Origin: Meinhardsimonia xiamenensis
GTDB taxonomy: Bacteria; Pseudomonadota; Alphaproteobacteria; Rhodobacterales; Rhodobacteraceae
NCBI RefSeq assembly: GCF_900102905.1
Contig: NZ_FNFV01000003.1
Span: forward strand, 248,001 to 312,000
DNA: 64,000 nt
Reading direction: 5' to 3'
The notes below the pieces were generated by a model. The model did no database searches. It saw only the letters and a program-made list of their open reading frames with translations, and was not told where the DNA came from. The position numbers and the translations under genes are program-made. Shown one piece after another: positions 34,670 to 43,603 of this stretch. The number at the start of each line of letters is the position of its first letter. Positions within the stretch are counted from its first letter, which is position 1.

Positions 34670-36064
34670 TCAGCGCGGTTCCATGCTGAGGGCATGCAGA
34701 ACGCGTGCCCAGCTCCGCGCGCCACGGTGAAAGCTCGACAGGTGATACTTTTCGTTCGGGCTGTGGATGTTGTCGTCGTCGCGCCCGAAGCCGATCAGCA
34801 GGGAATTCATGCCGAGGATCGACTGGAAATACCCCGCGATCGGAATCGAGCCGCCGCAACCGATGAAGGCGGCGGGTTTGGGCCATTCGGCGCCGAGAGC
34901 CCTGCGGGCGGCTTCGAAGGCGGGGTCGTCTGCAGGCATCTGACAGGCCGGTGAAGCGCCGTGGTCGGCGAATTCGGCCGTGCAGTCGGCCGGCAACATT
35001 CCTTGCACCATGGCCCGGAAATTCCGGCGGATCTTGTGCGGGTCCTGCTCCCCCACCAGCCGGAAGCTCAGCTTGGCCGAGGCGCGTGCGGGCAACACCG
35101 TCTTGAAGCCGGGGCCTTCGTAGCCGCCCGAGATGCCGTTGACGTCACAGCTCGGGCGCGACCAGATCATTTCGAGCGGCATGCGGTCACGCTCCCCGGC
35201 CGGCTCCGAAAGCCCGACCGCGCCAAGAAACTTTCGGGCATCGAATCCCAGCGCCTGCCATTGTTCGCGAATCGCCGCGGGCAACTCGGAAACGCCCTCG
35301 TAGAAGCCCGGTACGGTGATGCGCCCCTCGTCATCGTGCAGCGCTGCGATGATGCGAGACAGGACGTGGATCGGGTTCCGGGCAATGCCGCCATACATGC
35401 CCGAGTGCAGGTCCCGGTCTGCCGCGCTGATGGTCACCTCCTCGCCCAGAAGCCCCCTGAGCATGGTGGTGATCGCGGGGGTATCGTTGTCGAACAGCCC
35501 CGTGTCGCAGATGAGTGCCAGATCGCCCCTGAGCTCGTCGGCATTCGCCTCGAGGAAGGGCACGAGCGAGGGCGAGCCCGACTCCTCTTCACCTTCGAAG
35601 TGAAAGGTGACTGCGGCGGGAAGCGCGCCATGCACCTCAACCCACGCGCGGGCCGCTTCGACAAAGGTCATCAGCTGGCCCTTGTCGTCGGAAGCGCCAC
35701 GAGCGCGGATCACCTTGCCCTCGGGCGTCTCCTCTATGGCCGGATCAAAGGGGTCACGATGCCACAGCTCGATCGGATCGACCGGCTGCACGTCGTAATG
35801 GCCGTAGAAGACCAGGCGGCGCGGCCCCTCGCCGCCGTGTCCGACCACCATCGGGTGGCCGGGGGTGGCGCGGGCCGATGCCGCCACGCCGAAGCTCTCG
35901 AGATCGGCCACGAGCCACTCGGCAGCACGCCGGCAATCCTCCGCATGGGCCGGATCGGTGGAGATGGAAGGGATTCGCAGCAGATCCATGAGGCGCTCGA
36001 GCGCGGCATCGAGATTGGCGTCGATTCGCTCCAGGACCGGGTAAAGAGGGGAGGCATCGTTCAT
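34670..36064 (-). CDS. M20/M25/M40 family dipeptidase
   Basis: Zinc metallopeptidase of 464 aa, dipeptidase/carnosinase-like. Metal ligands appear in order: His89 in FYGHYDVQP (with catalytic Asp91), Asp126 in GASDDKGQ, and Glu159/Glu160 in FEGEEESGSPS, followed by an Asp in ICDTGLFDND. A dimerisation domain starts near 210, and the last ligand region is GCGGSIPIAGYF. Cytoplasmic, with no signal peptide. I took ATG 36064 (MNDASPLYPV); Met seven codons upstream (36085) is possible. It is divergent from hemA and shares its 230-base control region. Confidence 0.93.
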   Translation of the reverse strand: MNDASPLYPVLERIDANLDAALERLMDLLRIPSISTDPAHAEDCRRAAEWLVADLESFGVAASARATPGHPMVVGHGGEGPRRLVFYGHYDVQPVDPIELWHRDPFDPAIEETPEGKVIRARGASDDKGQLMTFVEAARAWVEVHGALPAAVTFHFEGEEESGSPSLVPFLEANADELRGDLALICDTGLFDNDTPAITTMLRGLLGEEVTISAADRDLHSGMYGGIARNPIHVLSRIIAALHDDEGRITVPGFYEGVSELPAAIREQWQALGFDARKFLGAVGLSEPAGERDRMPLEMIWSRPSCDVNGISGGYEGPGFKTVLPARASAKLSFRLVGEQDPHKIRRNFRAMVQGMLPADCTAEFADHGASPACQMPADDPAFEAARRALGAEWPKPAAFIGCGGSIPIAGYFQSILGMNSLLIGFGRDDDNIHSPNEKYHLSSFHRGARSWARVLHALSMEPR

Positions 36065-36180
36065 TCTGGCTGGACCTTCCGGCATGCTGAACCTAACTGA
36101 AGCCGCAAGCGGCGCCACAAGCCTAGCACCGGGCTGTGTGCTGTCCAGCAAGGGCCGGGGCGGTAAAATCCCTGTGCGAC

Positions 36181-36220
36181 TTGACACAGATCATGGACTC
36201 GCAGCGTCAAAACGTATCAG
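36181..36220 (+). promoter_or_regulatory. FNR-like box and -10 element upstream of hemA
   Basis: TTGACACAGATCAT (36181-36194) matches the FNR half-sites TTGAT-N4-ATCAA at 8 of 10 positions. A -10-like TATCAG lies at 36215-36220. This spacing puts the box close to -40 from the likely start, the class II activator position. HemA of Rhodobacter is known to respond to FnrL. The TTGACA inside the box has no good -10 at 17 bases, so it is probably not a simple sigma-70 -35. Confidence 0.5.
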
Positions 36221-36294
36221 TTTGTGAATGCGTTGGTGCACGCAAGGCCGCGGCCTGCTAGAGGCAGGCGAGGGAAAACGCTGGAGGTTCGACG

Positions 36295-37518
36295 GTGGAC
36301 TACGAAGCCAAGCTCGATTCCGCGCTGCAGAGACTGCATGACGAAGGACGCTATCGGACCTTCATCGACATCGAGCGCCGGCGGGGGCACTACCCGCATG
36401 CCACATGGACCCGCCCGGACGGCACCGAGCGGCCGATCACCGTTTGGTGCGGCAACGACTATCTCGGAATGGGCCAGCACCCCGTGGTGCTCGAGGCAAT
36501 GCACGAGGCGATCGACCGCACCGGTGCGGGCTCGGGCGGCACGCGCAACATCTCCGGCACCACCATCTATCACAAGCGCCTCGAGGCGGAGCTTGCCGAC
36601 CTGCACGGGAAGGAAGCGGCGCTTCTGTTCACCTCGGCCTACATCGCCAATGACGCGACGCTCTCGACCCTGCCCAAACTGTTTCCGGGGCTGATCATCT
36701 ATTCGGACGAGCTCAACCACGCCTCGATGATCGAGGGCATCCGCCGCAATGGCGGCGCCAAGCGCATCTTCCGTCACAACGATGTGGCGCATCTGCGCGA
36801 GCTACTGGCCGCCGATGACCCCGAGGCGCCCAAGTTGATCGCCTTCGAGTCCGTCTACTCGATGGATGGCGACTTCGGGCCCATCGAGCAGATCTGCGAC
36901 CTGGCAGACGAGTTCGGCGCGCTGACCTATCTCGACGAGGTGCATGCGGTGGGGATGTACGGGCCGCGGGGCGGCGGCGTCAGCGAGCGGGACGGGCTCG
37001 CGCACCGCATCGACATCATCAACGGCACGCTTGGCAAGGCCTTCGGTGTGCATGGCGGCTACATCGCCGCGTCGTTCAAGATGTGCGACGCCATCCGCTC
37101 CTATGCGCCGGGCTTCATCTTCACCACGTCGCTGCCACCTGCCGTTGCCGCAGGTGCCGCGGCGAGCGTGCGCTATCTGAAGACGGCGCAGGAGCTGCGC
37201 GACAGGCACCAGGCGCAGGCGCGGATCCTCAAGGCGCGGCTGAAGGGGCTTGGCCTGCCAATCATCGATCACGGCAGCCACATCGTGCCCGTGATCGTGG
37301 GCGATCCCGTGCACACCAAGAAAATCTCCGACATGCTGGTTGAGGATTACGGCATCTACGTGCAGCCGATCAATTTCCCCACGGTGCCGCGCGGAACCGA
37401 GCGGCTGCGCTTCACCCCGTCGCCGGTGCATGGCCCCGAGGAGATGGACAAGCTGGTTCGCGCGCTCGACGCGCTGTGGTCGCATTGCGCGTTGAACCGC
37501 AAGCAGCTCAGCGCCTGA
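36295..37518 (+). CDS. hemA: 5-aminolevulinate synthase
   Basis: PLP enzyme condensing glycine and succinyl-CoA to 5-aminolevulinate, the first step of tetrapyrrole synthesis in alphaproteobacteria, 407 aa. The sequence follows Rhodobacter HemA closely: [39 protein letters not shown], and Lys248 in NGTLGKAFG, the residue forming the Schiff base. The start codon is GTG at 36295 with GGAGG eight bases upstream; there is no ATG alternative nearby. A likely FNR-type site lies about 100 bases upstream. The product feeds haem and cobalamin, for which cobS/cobT and ccm genes are also in this window. Confidence 0.97.
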   Translation: MDYEAKLDSALQRLHDEGRYRTFIDIERRRGHYPHATWTRPDGTERPITVWCGNDYLGMGQHPVVLEAMHEAIDRTGAGSGGTRNISGTTIYHKRLEAELADLHGKEAALLFTSAYIANDATLSTLPKLFPGLIIYSDELNHASMIEGIRRNGGAKRIFRHNDVAHLRELLAADDPEAPKLIAFESVYSMDGDFGPIEQICDLADEFGALTYLDEVHAVGMYGPRGGGVSERDGLAHRIDIINGTLGKAFGVHGGYIAASFKMCDAIRSYAPGFIFTTSLPPAVAAGAAASVRYLKTAQELRDRHQAQARILKARLKGLGLPIIDHGSHIVPVIVGDPVHTKKISDMLVEDYGIYVQPINFPTVPRGTERLRFTPSPVHGPEEMDKLVRALDALWSHCALNRKQLSA

Positions 37519-37627
37519 TTCCGGCAATAGGTGATTTCCCGCTGGACCTGTGATAGGCTCTTGGTCATAGCTCACGGCGGCGTTAGAATCGCCGAAGAAA
37601 AGAGGCACCAGCAGCGGGGCAGGTGGC

Positions 37628-38926
37628 ATGATCGGGCGCAGGTCCGAACCTCCCGTAGAGCACGAGGTTCCGAGGCCCAAGGGCTTCGATGACTTCGAGT
37701 TGCGGATCGGCGACATCCTGCGCGGCGAGCGCGCCACGCTCGGCAAGTCGCTGCTCGATGTCCAGCGCGAGCTGCGCATCAAGGCCGCCTATATCGCCGC
37801 GATAGAGAATGCCGATCCGAGCGTCTTCGAGACCCCCGGATTCGTTGCCGGCTATGTGCGCTCCTATGCCCGCTATCTCGGCCTCGATCCCGAGTATGTC
37901 TTTGCCAAGTTCTGCGAGGAATCGGGATTTCGGACGTCGCACGGCCTGTCACCTGCGGCCTCGAGGACCCCGGCCCGGGCGCGAGCCGAGGCGGCGGCGG
38001 CGCGCCGGGCGCGCGCGGCCCGGCCGCGCGACCCGTTGGCCGAACCGAACACGCCGTTCACGCCCAGGCGGGAGCCGTTCTGGTCGCAGCTAGAGCCGGG
38101 CGCCATCGGCTCGATGCTGGTTCTGGTGGTTCTGACACTTGGCCTCGGCTATGGCGGATGGTGGATCCTGCAGGAGATCCAGCGTGTCCGCCTCGCGCCG
38201 GTCGAGGCGAGCCCGGGCATCGCCACGGAGATCGATGGCATGTTGCCCGAGTCCCTCGAGCGAGTCGCCGCGCTGGAGGGGGTTGATCGCGGGCTCGACA
38301 TTCCGTCCTCGGCGGATGCCTTGAATCGCCTCTACAGGCCGCCGGCGCTCGAGGTGCCGGTGCTGACCCCGCGCGATGGCCCGATCGCCGCGGTCGATCC
38401 CGCCTCGACGGGGGCGCTTGCCGGTGTGGTTGCAAGACCGCAGCTGCCGCAGATGCAGGCCGATGCCGCCCGCGACAGCGCGCAGAGGACGCCGGACGAC
38501 GCCGTCGAGCGCGCCATTGCCGACGCGCTCGGGTTCGCGGCCGCGGAGACGGACGACGTCCAGGTCATGGCAGAGGCGGCGCCCGAGGTGGTGATGTTCG
38601 CGGTTCGCCCGTCATGGGTGCGGGTGAGCGCGCCTGACGGTACGGTGCTGTTCGAGAAAATCCTCGATGCGGGCGAACGCTATGTGCTGCCGCCCACCGA
38701 GGAGCCGCCCCTGCTGAGGGCAGGCAACGCGGGATCGGTCTACTTCGCCATCGCCGGCAAGACCTATGGTCCGGCCGGAAAAGGGCCCTCCGTGGTCAAG
38801 AACGTCGCGCTTGCCCCCGAAGCCCTGCGCGAGGCCTATCCGGTTGCCGATCTGGCGCGTGACCGGGATCTCGCGAAATACGTCGAGGTTGCCGAGGCGG
38901 AGTCGCTTGGCGCAGGCGGAAACTGA
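37628..38926 (+). CDS. RodZ-like helix-turn-helix membrane protein (DUF4115)
   Basis: Bitopic protein of 432 aa with RodZ architecture. A cytoplasmic HTH_25-type domain (about 23-100: FELRIGDILRGER, IKAAYIAAIENAD, GFVAGYVRSYARYLGLD) is followed by a basic Arg/Ala linker (110-150) and one transmembrane helix (about 161-182). A long periplasmic linker leads to a C-terminal DUF4115 beta domain (about 325-425, WVRVSAPDGTVLFEKIL). RodZ links MreB to the cell-wall synthesis machinery. The start is ATG 37628 with GGCAGGTGGC upstream. The next gene is ispG, the same order as rodZ-ispG in E. coli, which supports the call. Confidence 0.88.
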   Translation: MIGRRSEPPVEHEVPRPKGFDDFELRIGDILRGERATLGKSLLDVQRELRIKAAYIAAIENADPSVFETPGFVAGYVRSYARYLGLDPEYVFAKFCEESGFRTSHGLSPAASRTPARARAEAAAARRARAARPRDPLAEPNTPFTPRREPFWSQLEPGAIGSMLVLVVLTLGLGYGGWWILQEIQRVRLAPVEASPGIATEIDGMLPESLERVAALEGVDRGLDIPSSADALNRLYRPPALEVPVLTPRDGPIAAVDPASTGALAGVVARPQLPQMQADAARDSAQRTPDDAVERAIADALGFAAAETDDVQVMAEAAPEVVMFAVRPSWVRVSAPDGTVLFEKILDAGERYVLPPTEEPPLLRAGNAGSVYFAIAGKTYGPAGKGPSVVKNVALAPEALREAYPVADLARDRDLAKYVEVAEAESLGAGGN

Positions 38927-38971
38927 GGCGCCGCGGCGCCCGGATCGGCAGAGCCGTCAAGGCATGTGTCG

Positions 38972-39000
38972 TTGCACGTGACGGGCCTCTGACCTATGTG
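38972..39000 (+). promoter_or_regulatory. Candidate sigma-70 promoter of ispG
   Basis: TTGCAC (38972-38977), 17 bases, TATGTG (38995-39000), 35 bases before the ispG ATG. It suggests ispG is not wholly dependent on rodZ transcription. Confidence 0.5.
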
Positions 39001-39035
39001 AGCGGCGCACACCCGCGCAAGCAAGGCCAGCGCCC

Positions 39036-40160
39036 ATGACCCACAATCCCATTCGCCCCTGGCGCAACATCGAACGGCGGCGTTCGCGGCAAATCTTCGT
39101 GGGCAATGTCCCCGTCGGTGGCGACGCGCCGATCTCGGTGCAGACCATGACCAACACGGACACGCGTGACGTGGCCGCCACGGTGGCGCAGGTGCAGGCC
39201 TGTGCCGAGGCCGGCGCCGACATCGTGCGCGTCTCCACCCCCGACGAGGCTTCGACGCGGGCACTGCGCGAGATCGTGCGCGAGAGTCCGGTGCCGATCG
39301 TCGCCGACATCCACTTTCACTACCGCCGTGCCATCGAGGCGGCCGAGGCGGGCGCGGCCTGCCTGCGGATCAATCCGGGCAACATCGGCTCCGAGGAACG
39401 CGTGCGCGAGGTCATCGCCGCGGCCCGCGATCACGGTTGCGCCATCCGCATCGGGGTGAATGCCGGCAGTCTCGAGAAGCATCTGCTGGAGAAATACGGC
39501 GAGCCCTGCCCCGAGGCGATGGTGGAGTCGGCGCTCGAACACATCCGCATCCTCGAGGAGCACGGGTTTCGCGACTACAAGGTGAGCGTCAAGGCCTCCG
39601 ACGTGTTCCTTGCCGCCGCCGCCTATCAGGCGCTGGCCGAGGCTACGGACGCGCCCCTGCATCTGGGCATCACCGAGGCCGGCGGGCTTCTCTCGGGCAC
39701 GGTGAAGTCCGCGATCGGGCTTGGCAGCCTGCTCTGGGCCGGCATCGGCGACACGATCCGCGTCTCGCTGTCGGCCGATCCGGTGGAGGAGGTGCGGGTG
39801 GGCTACGAGATTCTCAAGGCGCTGGGGCTCAGGCACCGCGGCGTGAACATCATCTCCTGCCCGTCCTGCGCGCGTCAGGGCTTCGACGTGATCGCCACCG
39901 TGGCCGAGCTGGAAAGGCGCCTTGCGCATGTGAAGACACCGATGACGCTGTCGATCATCGGCTGCGTCGTCAACGGCCCCGGCGAGGCATTGATGACCGA
40001 CATCGGCTTCACCGGGGGCGGTGCCGGGCATGGCATGGTCTATCTCGCGGGCAGACAGAGCCACAAGATGTCCAACGCCGAGATGATCGACCACATTGTC
40101 GAGCTGGTGGAGAAGCGCGCCGCCGAAATCGAGGCCGAGACAAAGCAGGCCGCCGAATAG
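39036..40160 (+). CDS. ispG: 4-hydroxy-3-methylbut-2-en-1-yl diphosphate synthase
   Basis: [4Fe-4S] enzyme of the MEP isoprenoid pathway converting MEcPP to HMBPP, 374 aa. Fe-S ligands are Cys275 and Cys278 in ISCPSCARQ and Cys310 in [10 protein letters not shown], with Glu317 as the fourth ligand. The N-terminal TIM barrel shows [25 protein letters not shown] and [10 protein letters not shown]. The length is that of the bacterial two-domain form. It follows rodZ by 109 bases and converges on the DsbA-like gene. Confidence 0.97.
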   Translation: MTHNPIRPWRNIERRRSRQIFVGNVPVGGDAPISVQTMTNTDTRDVAATVAQVQACAEAGADIVRVSTPDEASTRALREIVRESPVPIVADIHFHYRRAIEAAEAGAACLRINPGNIGSEERVREVIAAARDHGCAIRIGVNAGSLEKHLLEKYGEPCPEAMVESALEHIRILEEHGFRDYKVSVKASDVFLAAAAYQALAEATDAPLHLGITEAGGLLSGTVKSAIGLGSLLWAGIGDTIRVSLSADPVEEVRVGYEILKALGLRHRGVNIISCPSCARQGFDVIATVAELERRLAHVKTPMTLSIIGCVVNGPGEALMTDIGFTGGGAGHGMVYLAGRQSHKMSNAEMIDHIVELVEKRAAEIEAETKQAAE

Positions 40161-40165
40161 CCTGC

Positions 40166-40184
40166 CGGGAGGACCGCCCTCCCG
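40166..40184. terminator. Hairpin between convergent ispG and dsbA-like genes
   Basis: Perfect 7-bp stem CGGGAGG/CCTCCCG with a 5-base loop, six bases after the ispG stop. No T-run follows on either strand, so termination may be partial or may need Rho. Confidence 0.45.
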
Positions 40185-40193
40185 AGGGCCATC

Positions 40194-40949
40194 TCAACCC
40201 TCGCCGCGCAGCTCCTCGACAAGAGCCCGCATGTGCTCGAGCGGGGCGTAGCCGCGCAGCATCTGGTCGCCGAAGACGAAGCTTGGCGTGCCGTTGATCT
40301 GCAGGCGCTGTGCAAGCCGCCGGTTCTCGGCGATGATGCGCTCGATCTCGGGATTGCTCATCTCGGCAAATATGGCATCGGCATCGAGCCCGAGATGCGC
40401 CGCGAGCGCCTTCAGCGAATCCTCGCTGATCTCGCCGCGGAAGGCCATGAGCGCATCGTGCACCTGCCCGTAGGCGGCGTCGCCGGCGACGTTCTTGGTG
40501 GCGATCGCAAAGCGCGAGGCCAGCACCGACTGTTCGCCGAGAATCGGGAATTCCTTGACGATGAAGCGGATGTTCCCGTCGCTCTGGAGCAGCTCTTTCA
40601 CGTCGGGAAAGGCGCGCTTGCAGTAGCCGCAGCGATAGTCGAGGAACTCGACCACCGTCACGTCGCCCTCGGGGTTCCCGCCCACCCAGGACCAGCCGTC
40701 ATCAAACAGGGCGTCGGCATTCGCGGCGATCAGGGCGGCGTCGTCCGCGGCCTTGCCGGCGGCCTGGCGCTCCTCGAGCACGTTGATCGCCTCGAGCAGC
40801 ACCTCGGGATTCTCGAGGAGGTAGGCCCGTACCTCGGCGCGGAAGGCGTTGCGCTCGGCATCGCTCATGGCGGAGATGTCGAAGGCCGTGGCCGGTGTCG
40901 CTATCGCCGTGGCGGCAACGGCGGCTGCGGTGAGGGTGCGTGCGATCAT
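40194..40949 (-). CDS. DsbA-family periplasmic thiol oxidoreductase
   Basis: Secreted thioredoxin-fold protein of 251 aa, Com1/BdbD/ScsC-like. A signal peptide (1-22, ending PATA) is followed by a helical N-terminal extension (25-85) that in this family mediates oligomerisation. The DsbA domain comes next, with the active site CGYC at Cys107-Cys110 (FLDYRCGYCKRAFP) and the cis-proline loop NGTPSF. It probably oxidises or isomerises disulfides in the periplasm. The M48 protease lies 15 bases upstream on the same strand, so the two are probably co-transcribed and act in envelope protein quality control. Confidence 0.93.
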   Translation of the reverse strand: MIARTLTAAAVAATAIATPATAFDISAMSDAERNAFRAEVRAYLLENPEVLLEAINVLEERQAAGKAADDAALIAANADALFDDGWSWVGGNPEGDVTVVEFLDYRCGYCKRAFPDVKELLQSDGNIRFIVKEFPILGEQSVLASRFAIATKNVAGDAAYGQVHDALMAFRGEISEDSLKALAAHLGLDADAIFAEMSNPEIERIIAENRRLAQRLQINGTPSFVFGDQMLRGYAPLEHMRALVEELRGEG

Positions 40950-40964
40950 GTCATCTCCGTCGGT

Positions 40965-42329
40965 TCACTTGCGGCGCGCGGCTGCTCTTGCCGCATCTAG
41001 CACATTCTGGGCGCGGTTCCATCCGCCGCTGCCTCTGGGCAGCTGATCCAGGGCGCGCTTCGCGTGAATGACCGCGGTCTTGAAATCGCCGAGCAAGGCG
41101 TAACGCTCTGCCGTGGCGGCCGAGGCAAGGCCGTTCTGCCCCAGCCGGGCGTGGGCAACGGCAAGGTCGCGCAGGAGCCGGGCGTCGAAGGGGTCGCGGG
41201 CGCGGGCGCTCTCGAGAACCTGCGCCGCCCGCCGGATGTTCTGGCTGTCGCCCATCGCCAGCAGCGCGCGTCCGTAACCGGCGAGGATCAGCGCATTGCC
41301 CGGAGCCAGCTGCACCGCGCGGCGATAGGCGTTCACAGCGGCGGGGAAGCGGCGTGACTCAAGCAGAATCTGTCCCTCGAGTTCGGCTATGAAGGGATCC
41401 TGCGGCCGCCGAGCCCTGAGCCGGCCCATCTCCCGCATGGCGGCTTCGGCATCGGCGGAGCGGTGCAGCGCGATGGCCCGCGTCATCAGCGCAATGTCGC
41501 TGTCATCGCGCGCCGGTGTCTGGCGCAGCAGGCGCGCGGGATTGCGGGTGAAGGCCGCGAGCTTGGCACGGGCGCGGGCGAACCAGTAATCGGCCTCCGG
41601 GTCATCGCGGGCGCGCTCGGCGTAGGCGGCCGCCAGCCCTTCCACGGCGCGGATCCGGTCGCGGGTGAGGGGATGGGTCCGCACGTAGGGATCCTGCCGC
41701 GCCTCGGTCAACATCTCCTGGCCGCGGAAGATCTTCAGCACTTCCGCCGCGGCGGCGGGATCGATGCCCTTGGCGATCATGTACCGCACGCCCGACTGAT
41801 CAGCCGCAGCTTCTTCGGCGCGAGTATGGGCAAAGAACAGCCGTTGAGCACTCGACTGCGTGCCCATCAGAAGCCCGCCGCCCGCCTCGGGCACTCCAGA
41901 GGTGGCCGCAACCGCCACCGACAAGATCGCGCCAACCGCGGCGACACCGCGCATGGCGCGCATGTTCGCCATCCGTCGTGCGATGTGCCCGTTGGCGATA
42001 TGCGCGGCCTCATGGGCCAGAACCGCCTGCAGCTGTTCGGCCCGCTCGAGCCGCAGGATCATTCCCGAATGCACGACGATGAGGCTCGGCGAGGCGACGA
42101 AGGCGTTGAACTTGGGGTCCTCGTAGACAAGAACCTGCACGCGGTTGGGGTTCAGGCCGGCGGCCGAGAGCACCGGCTGGGCGAGGCGCGACAGGGCATG
42201 TTCGATGTCGGGGTCGCGCACGAGTCCGCCAGCCTCTGCCCGCGGCGTCATCGCGAGAAGGAGAGCGAGCGCAAGCGTCAGCTCAACAAGCCGCGCGGCG
42301 CTCGGAAGCGATCGGATGGATGCCGGCAT
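40965..42329 (-). CDS. M48 family periplasmic metalloprotease with TPR region (BepA-like)
   Basis: Zinc metallopeptidase of 454 aa with a signal peptide (about 1-33, TPRAEA). The HExxH motif is HEAAH at 106-110, and the third ligand is in TRAEEAAADQSGVRYM. The C-terminal half (about 260-450) is helical with TPR-like repeats (NAYRRAVQLAPGNALILAGYG). This layout is that of BepA/YfgC, which assembles or removes LptD and other outer-membrane proteins. ATG 42329 follows GGAAGG. It is divergent from the aminotransferase gene by 54 bases. Confidence 0.93.
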   Translation of the reverse strand: MPASIRSLPSAARLVELTLALALLLAMTPRAEAGGLVRDPDIEHALSRLAQPVLSAAGLNPNRVQVLVYEDPKFNAFVASPSLIVVHSGMILRLERAEQLQAVLAHEAAHIANGHIARRMANMRAMRGVAAVGAILSVAVAATSGVPEAGGGLLMGTQSSAQRLFFAHTRAEEAAADQSGVRYMIAKGIDPAAAAEVLKIFRGQEMLTEARQDPYVRTHPLTRDRIRAVEGLAAAYAERARDDPEADYWFARARAKLAAFTRNPARLLRQTPARDDSDIALMTRAIALHRSADAEAAMREMGRLRARRPQDPFIAELEGQILLESRRFPAAVNAYRRAVQLAPGNALILAGYGRALLAMGDSQNIRRAAQVLESARARDPFDARLLRDLAVAHARLGQNGLASAATAERYALLGDFKTAVIHAKRALDQLPRGSGGWNRAQNVLDAARAAARRK

Positions 42330-42383
42330 TGACCTTCCGCCATCGGGGGTGCACCTGTCGCCCGGCAGCATAGAGAGGGCGGG

Positions 42384-43532
42384 ATGCGAAACTCAAGGCG
42401 CAGCGCGGTCGATCCCTTCATCGTGATGGATGTGATGGAAGCCGCCCGCAGGGCAGAGGAGGCGGGTCGGCACATCATCCACATGGAGGTGGGCCAGCCG
42501 GGCACGCCGGCCCCGCGAGGGGCGCGTGCCGCGCTTGCGCGCGCGATGGATAAGAACGCGCTGGGCTACACCGTTGCCCTTGGCCTGCCCGAGCTGCGCA
42601 GGCGCATCGCCCGTCTCTATGATGAATGGTACGGGGTCGAGCTTGACCCCGCGCGGGTGATCGTCACCGCCGGCTCCTCGGGGGCGTTCCTTCTGGCCTT
42701 CACGGCGCTCTTCGACACCGGCGAGAAGGTGGGCATCGGCGCGCCGGGCTATCCCTCCTACCGCCAGATCCTGCGTGCGCTCGATATCGCGCCCGTCATC
42801 ATCGAGACCGCGCCGGAGAACCGTTATCAGCCCGTTCCCGCCGACCTGCCTGACGATCTGGCGGGCCTCATGGTCGCTTCGCCCGCCAACCCCTCCGGCA
42901 CGATGCTGGGCCGCGAGGAACTCGCCGCGCTCATCGGCTGGGCGCATGAGCGCGGGGCGGCGCTGATCTCGGACGAGATCTATCACGGCATCGAATACGA
43001 GAAGAAGGCAGTGACCGCGCTGGAAATCAGCGATGAGGTGTATGTCATCAATTCGTTCTCCAAGTATTTTTCCATGACCGGCTGGCGCGTGGGCTGGATG
43101 GTGGTGCCGGAGGATCACGTGCGCATCATCGAGCGGCTGGCGCAGAACCTGTTCATCTGCCCACCGCACGCAAGCCAGGTCGCCGCCCTTGCCGCCATCG
43201 ACTGCCGCGAGGAGCTCGAGGCCAATGTGGCCGTCTATGCCGAGAACCGCCGGCTGATGCTGGAGGGGCTGCCGCGCGCGGGCTTTACCCGCATCGCGCC
43301 CCCAGATGGTGCCTTCTACATCTACGCCGATGTCTCGGAGTTTACCGACAACAGCGCCGCCTTTGCCGCGGAGATCCTCGACGAGGCCGGGGTGGCGGTC
43401 ACGCCAGGGCTTGATTTCGACCCCGTCAGGGGCGCCCATACGTTGCGTTTTTCCTATGCCCGCTCGACCGAGGATATACGGGAAGGGCTCCGCCGGCTCG
43501 AGAGCTTCATGGCGGAGCGCAAGTCCGGCTGA
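42384..43532 (+). CDS. Class I/II PLP-dependent aminotransferase
   Basis: Fold-type I aminotransferase of 382 aa. VGQPGTPAPRGARAALARA resembles the substrate-binding N-terminus, GSSGAFLLAFTALFD gives the PLP phosphate loop, SPANPSGT the conserved Asn region, SDEIYHGIEY the Asp/Tyr pair, and SFSKYFSMTGWRVGW carries the Schiff-base Lys. It resembles the aspartate/aromatic aminotransferase subgroup I-gamma; the amino donor cannot be fixed. The ATG is close behind GAGAGGGCGGG. It is the first of a plus-strand run with amidase and PBP1A but is functionally unrelated to them. Confidence 0.9.
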   Translation: MRNSRRSAVDPFIVMDVMEAARRAEEAGRHIIHMEVGQPGTPAPRGARAALARAMDKNALGYTVALGLPELRRRIARLYDEWYGVELDPARVIVTAGSSGAFLLAFTALFDTGEKVGIGAPGYPSYRQILRALDIAPVIIETAPENRYQPVPADLPDDLAGLMVASPANPSGTMLGREELAALIGWAHERGAALISDEIYHGIEYEKKAVTALEISDEVYVINSFSKYFSMTGWRVGWMVVPEDHVRIIERLAQNLFICPPHASQVAALAAIDCREELEANVAVYAENRRLMLEGLPRAGFTRIAPPDGAFYIYADVSEFTDNSAAFAAEILDEAGVAVTPGLDFDPVRGAHTLRFSYARSTEDIREGLRRLESFMAERKSG

Positions 43533-43603
43533 TGCGGCTTTGCGGCCGCGCCGCCGGCTGCTATGTTGGGCACAAGGCCCCTTCAGAGGCCCGAACGAGG
43601 CGC

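Noticed and set aside
36181..36209. TTGACA before hemA as a simple sigma-70 -35 element
   Set aside because: At 16-18 bases downstream there is no -10-like hexamer (GCGTCA region); the FNR-box reading explains the bases better.
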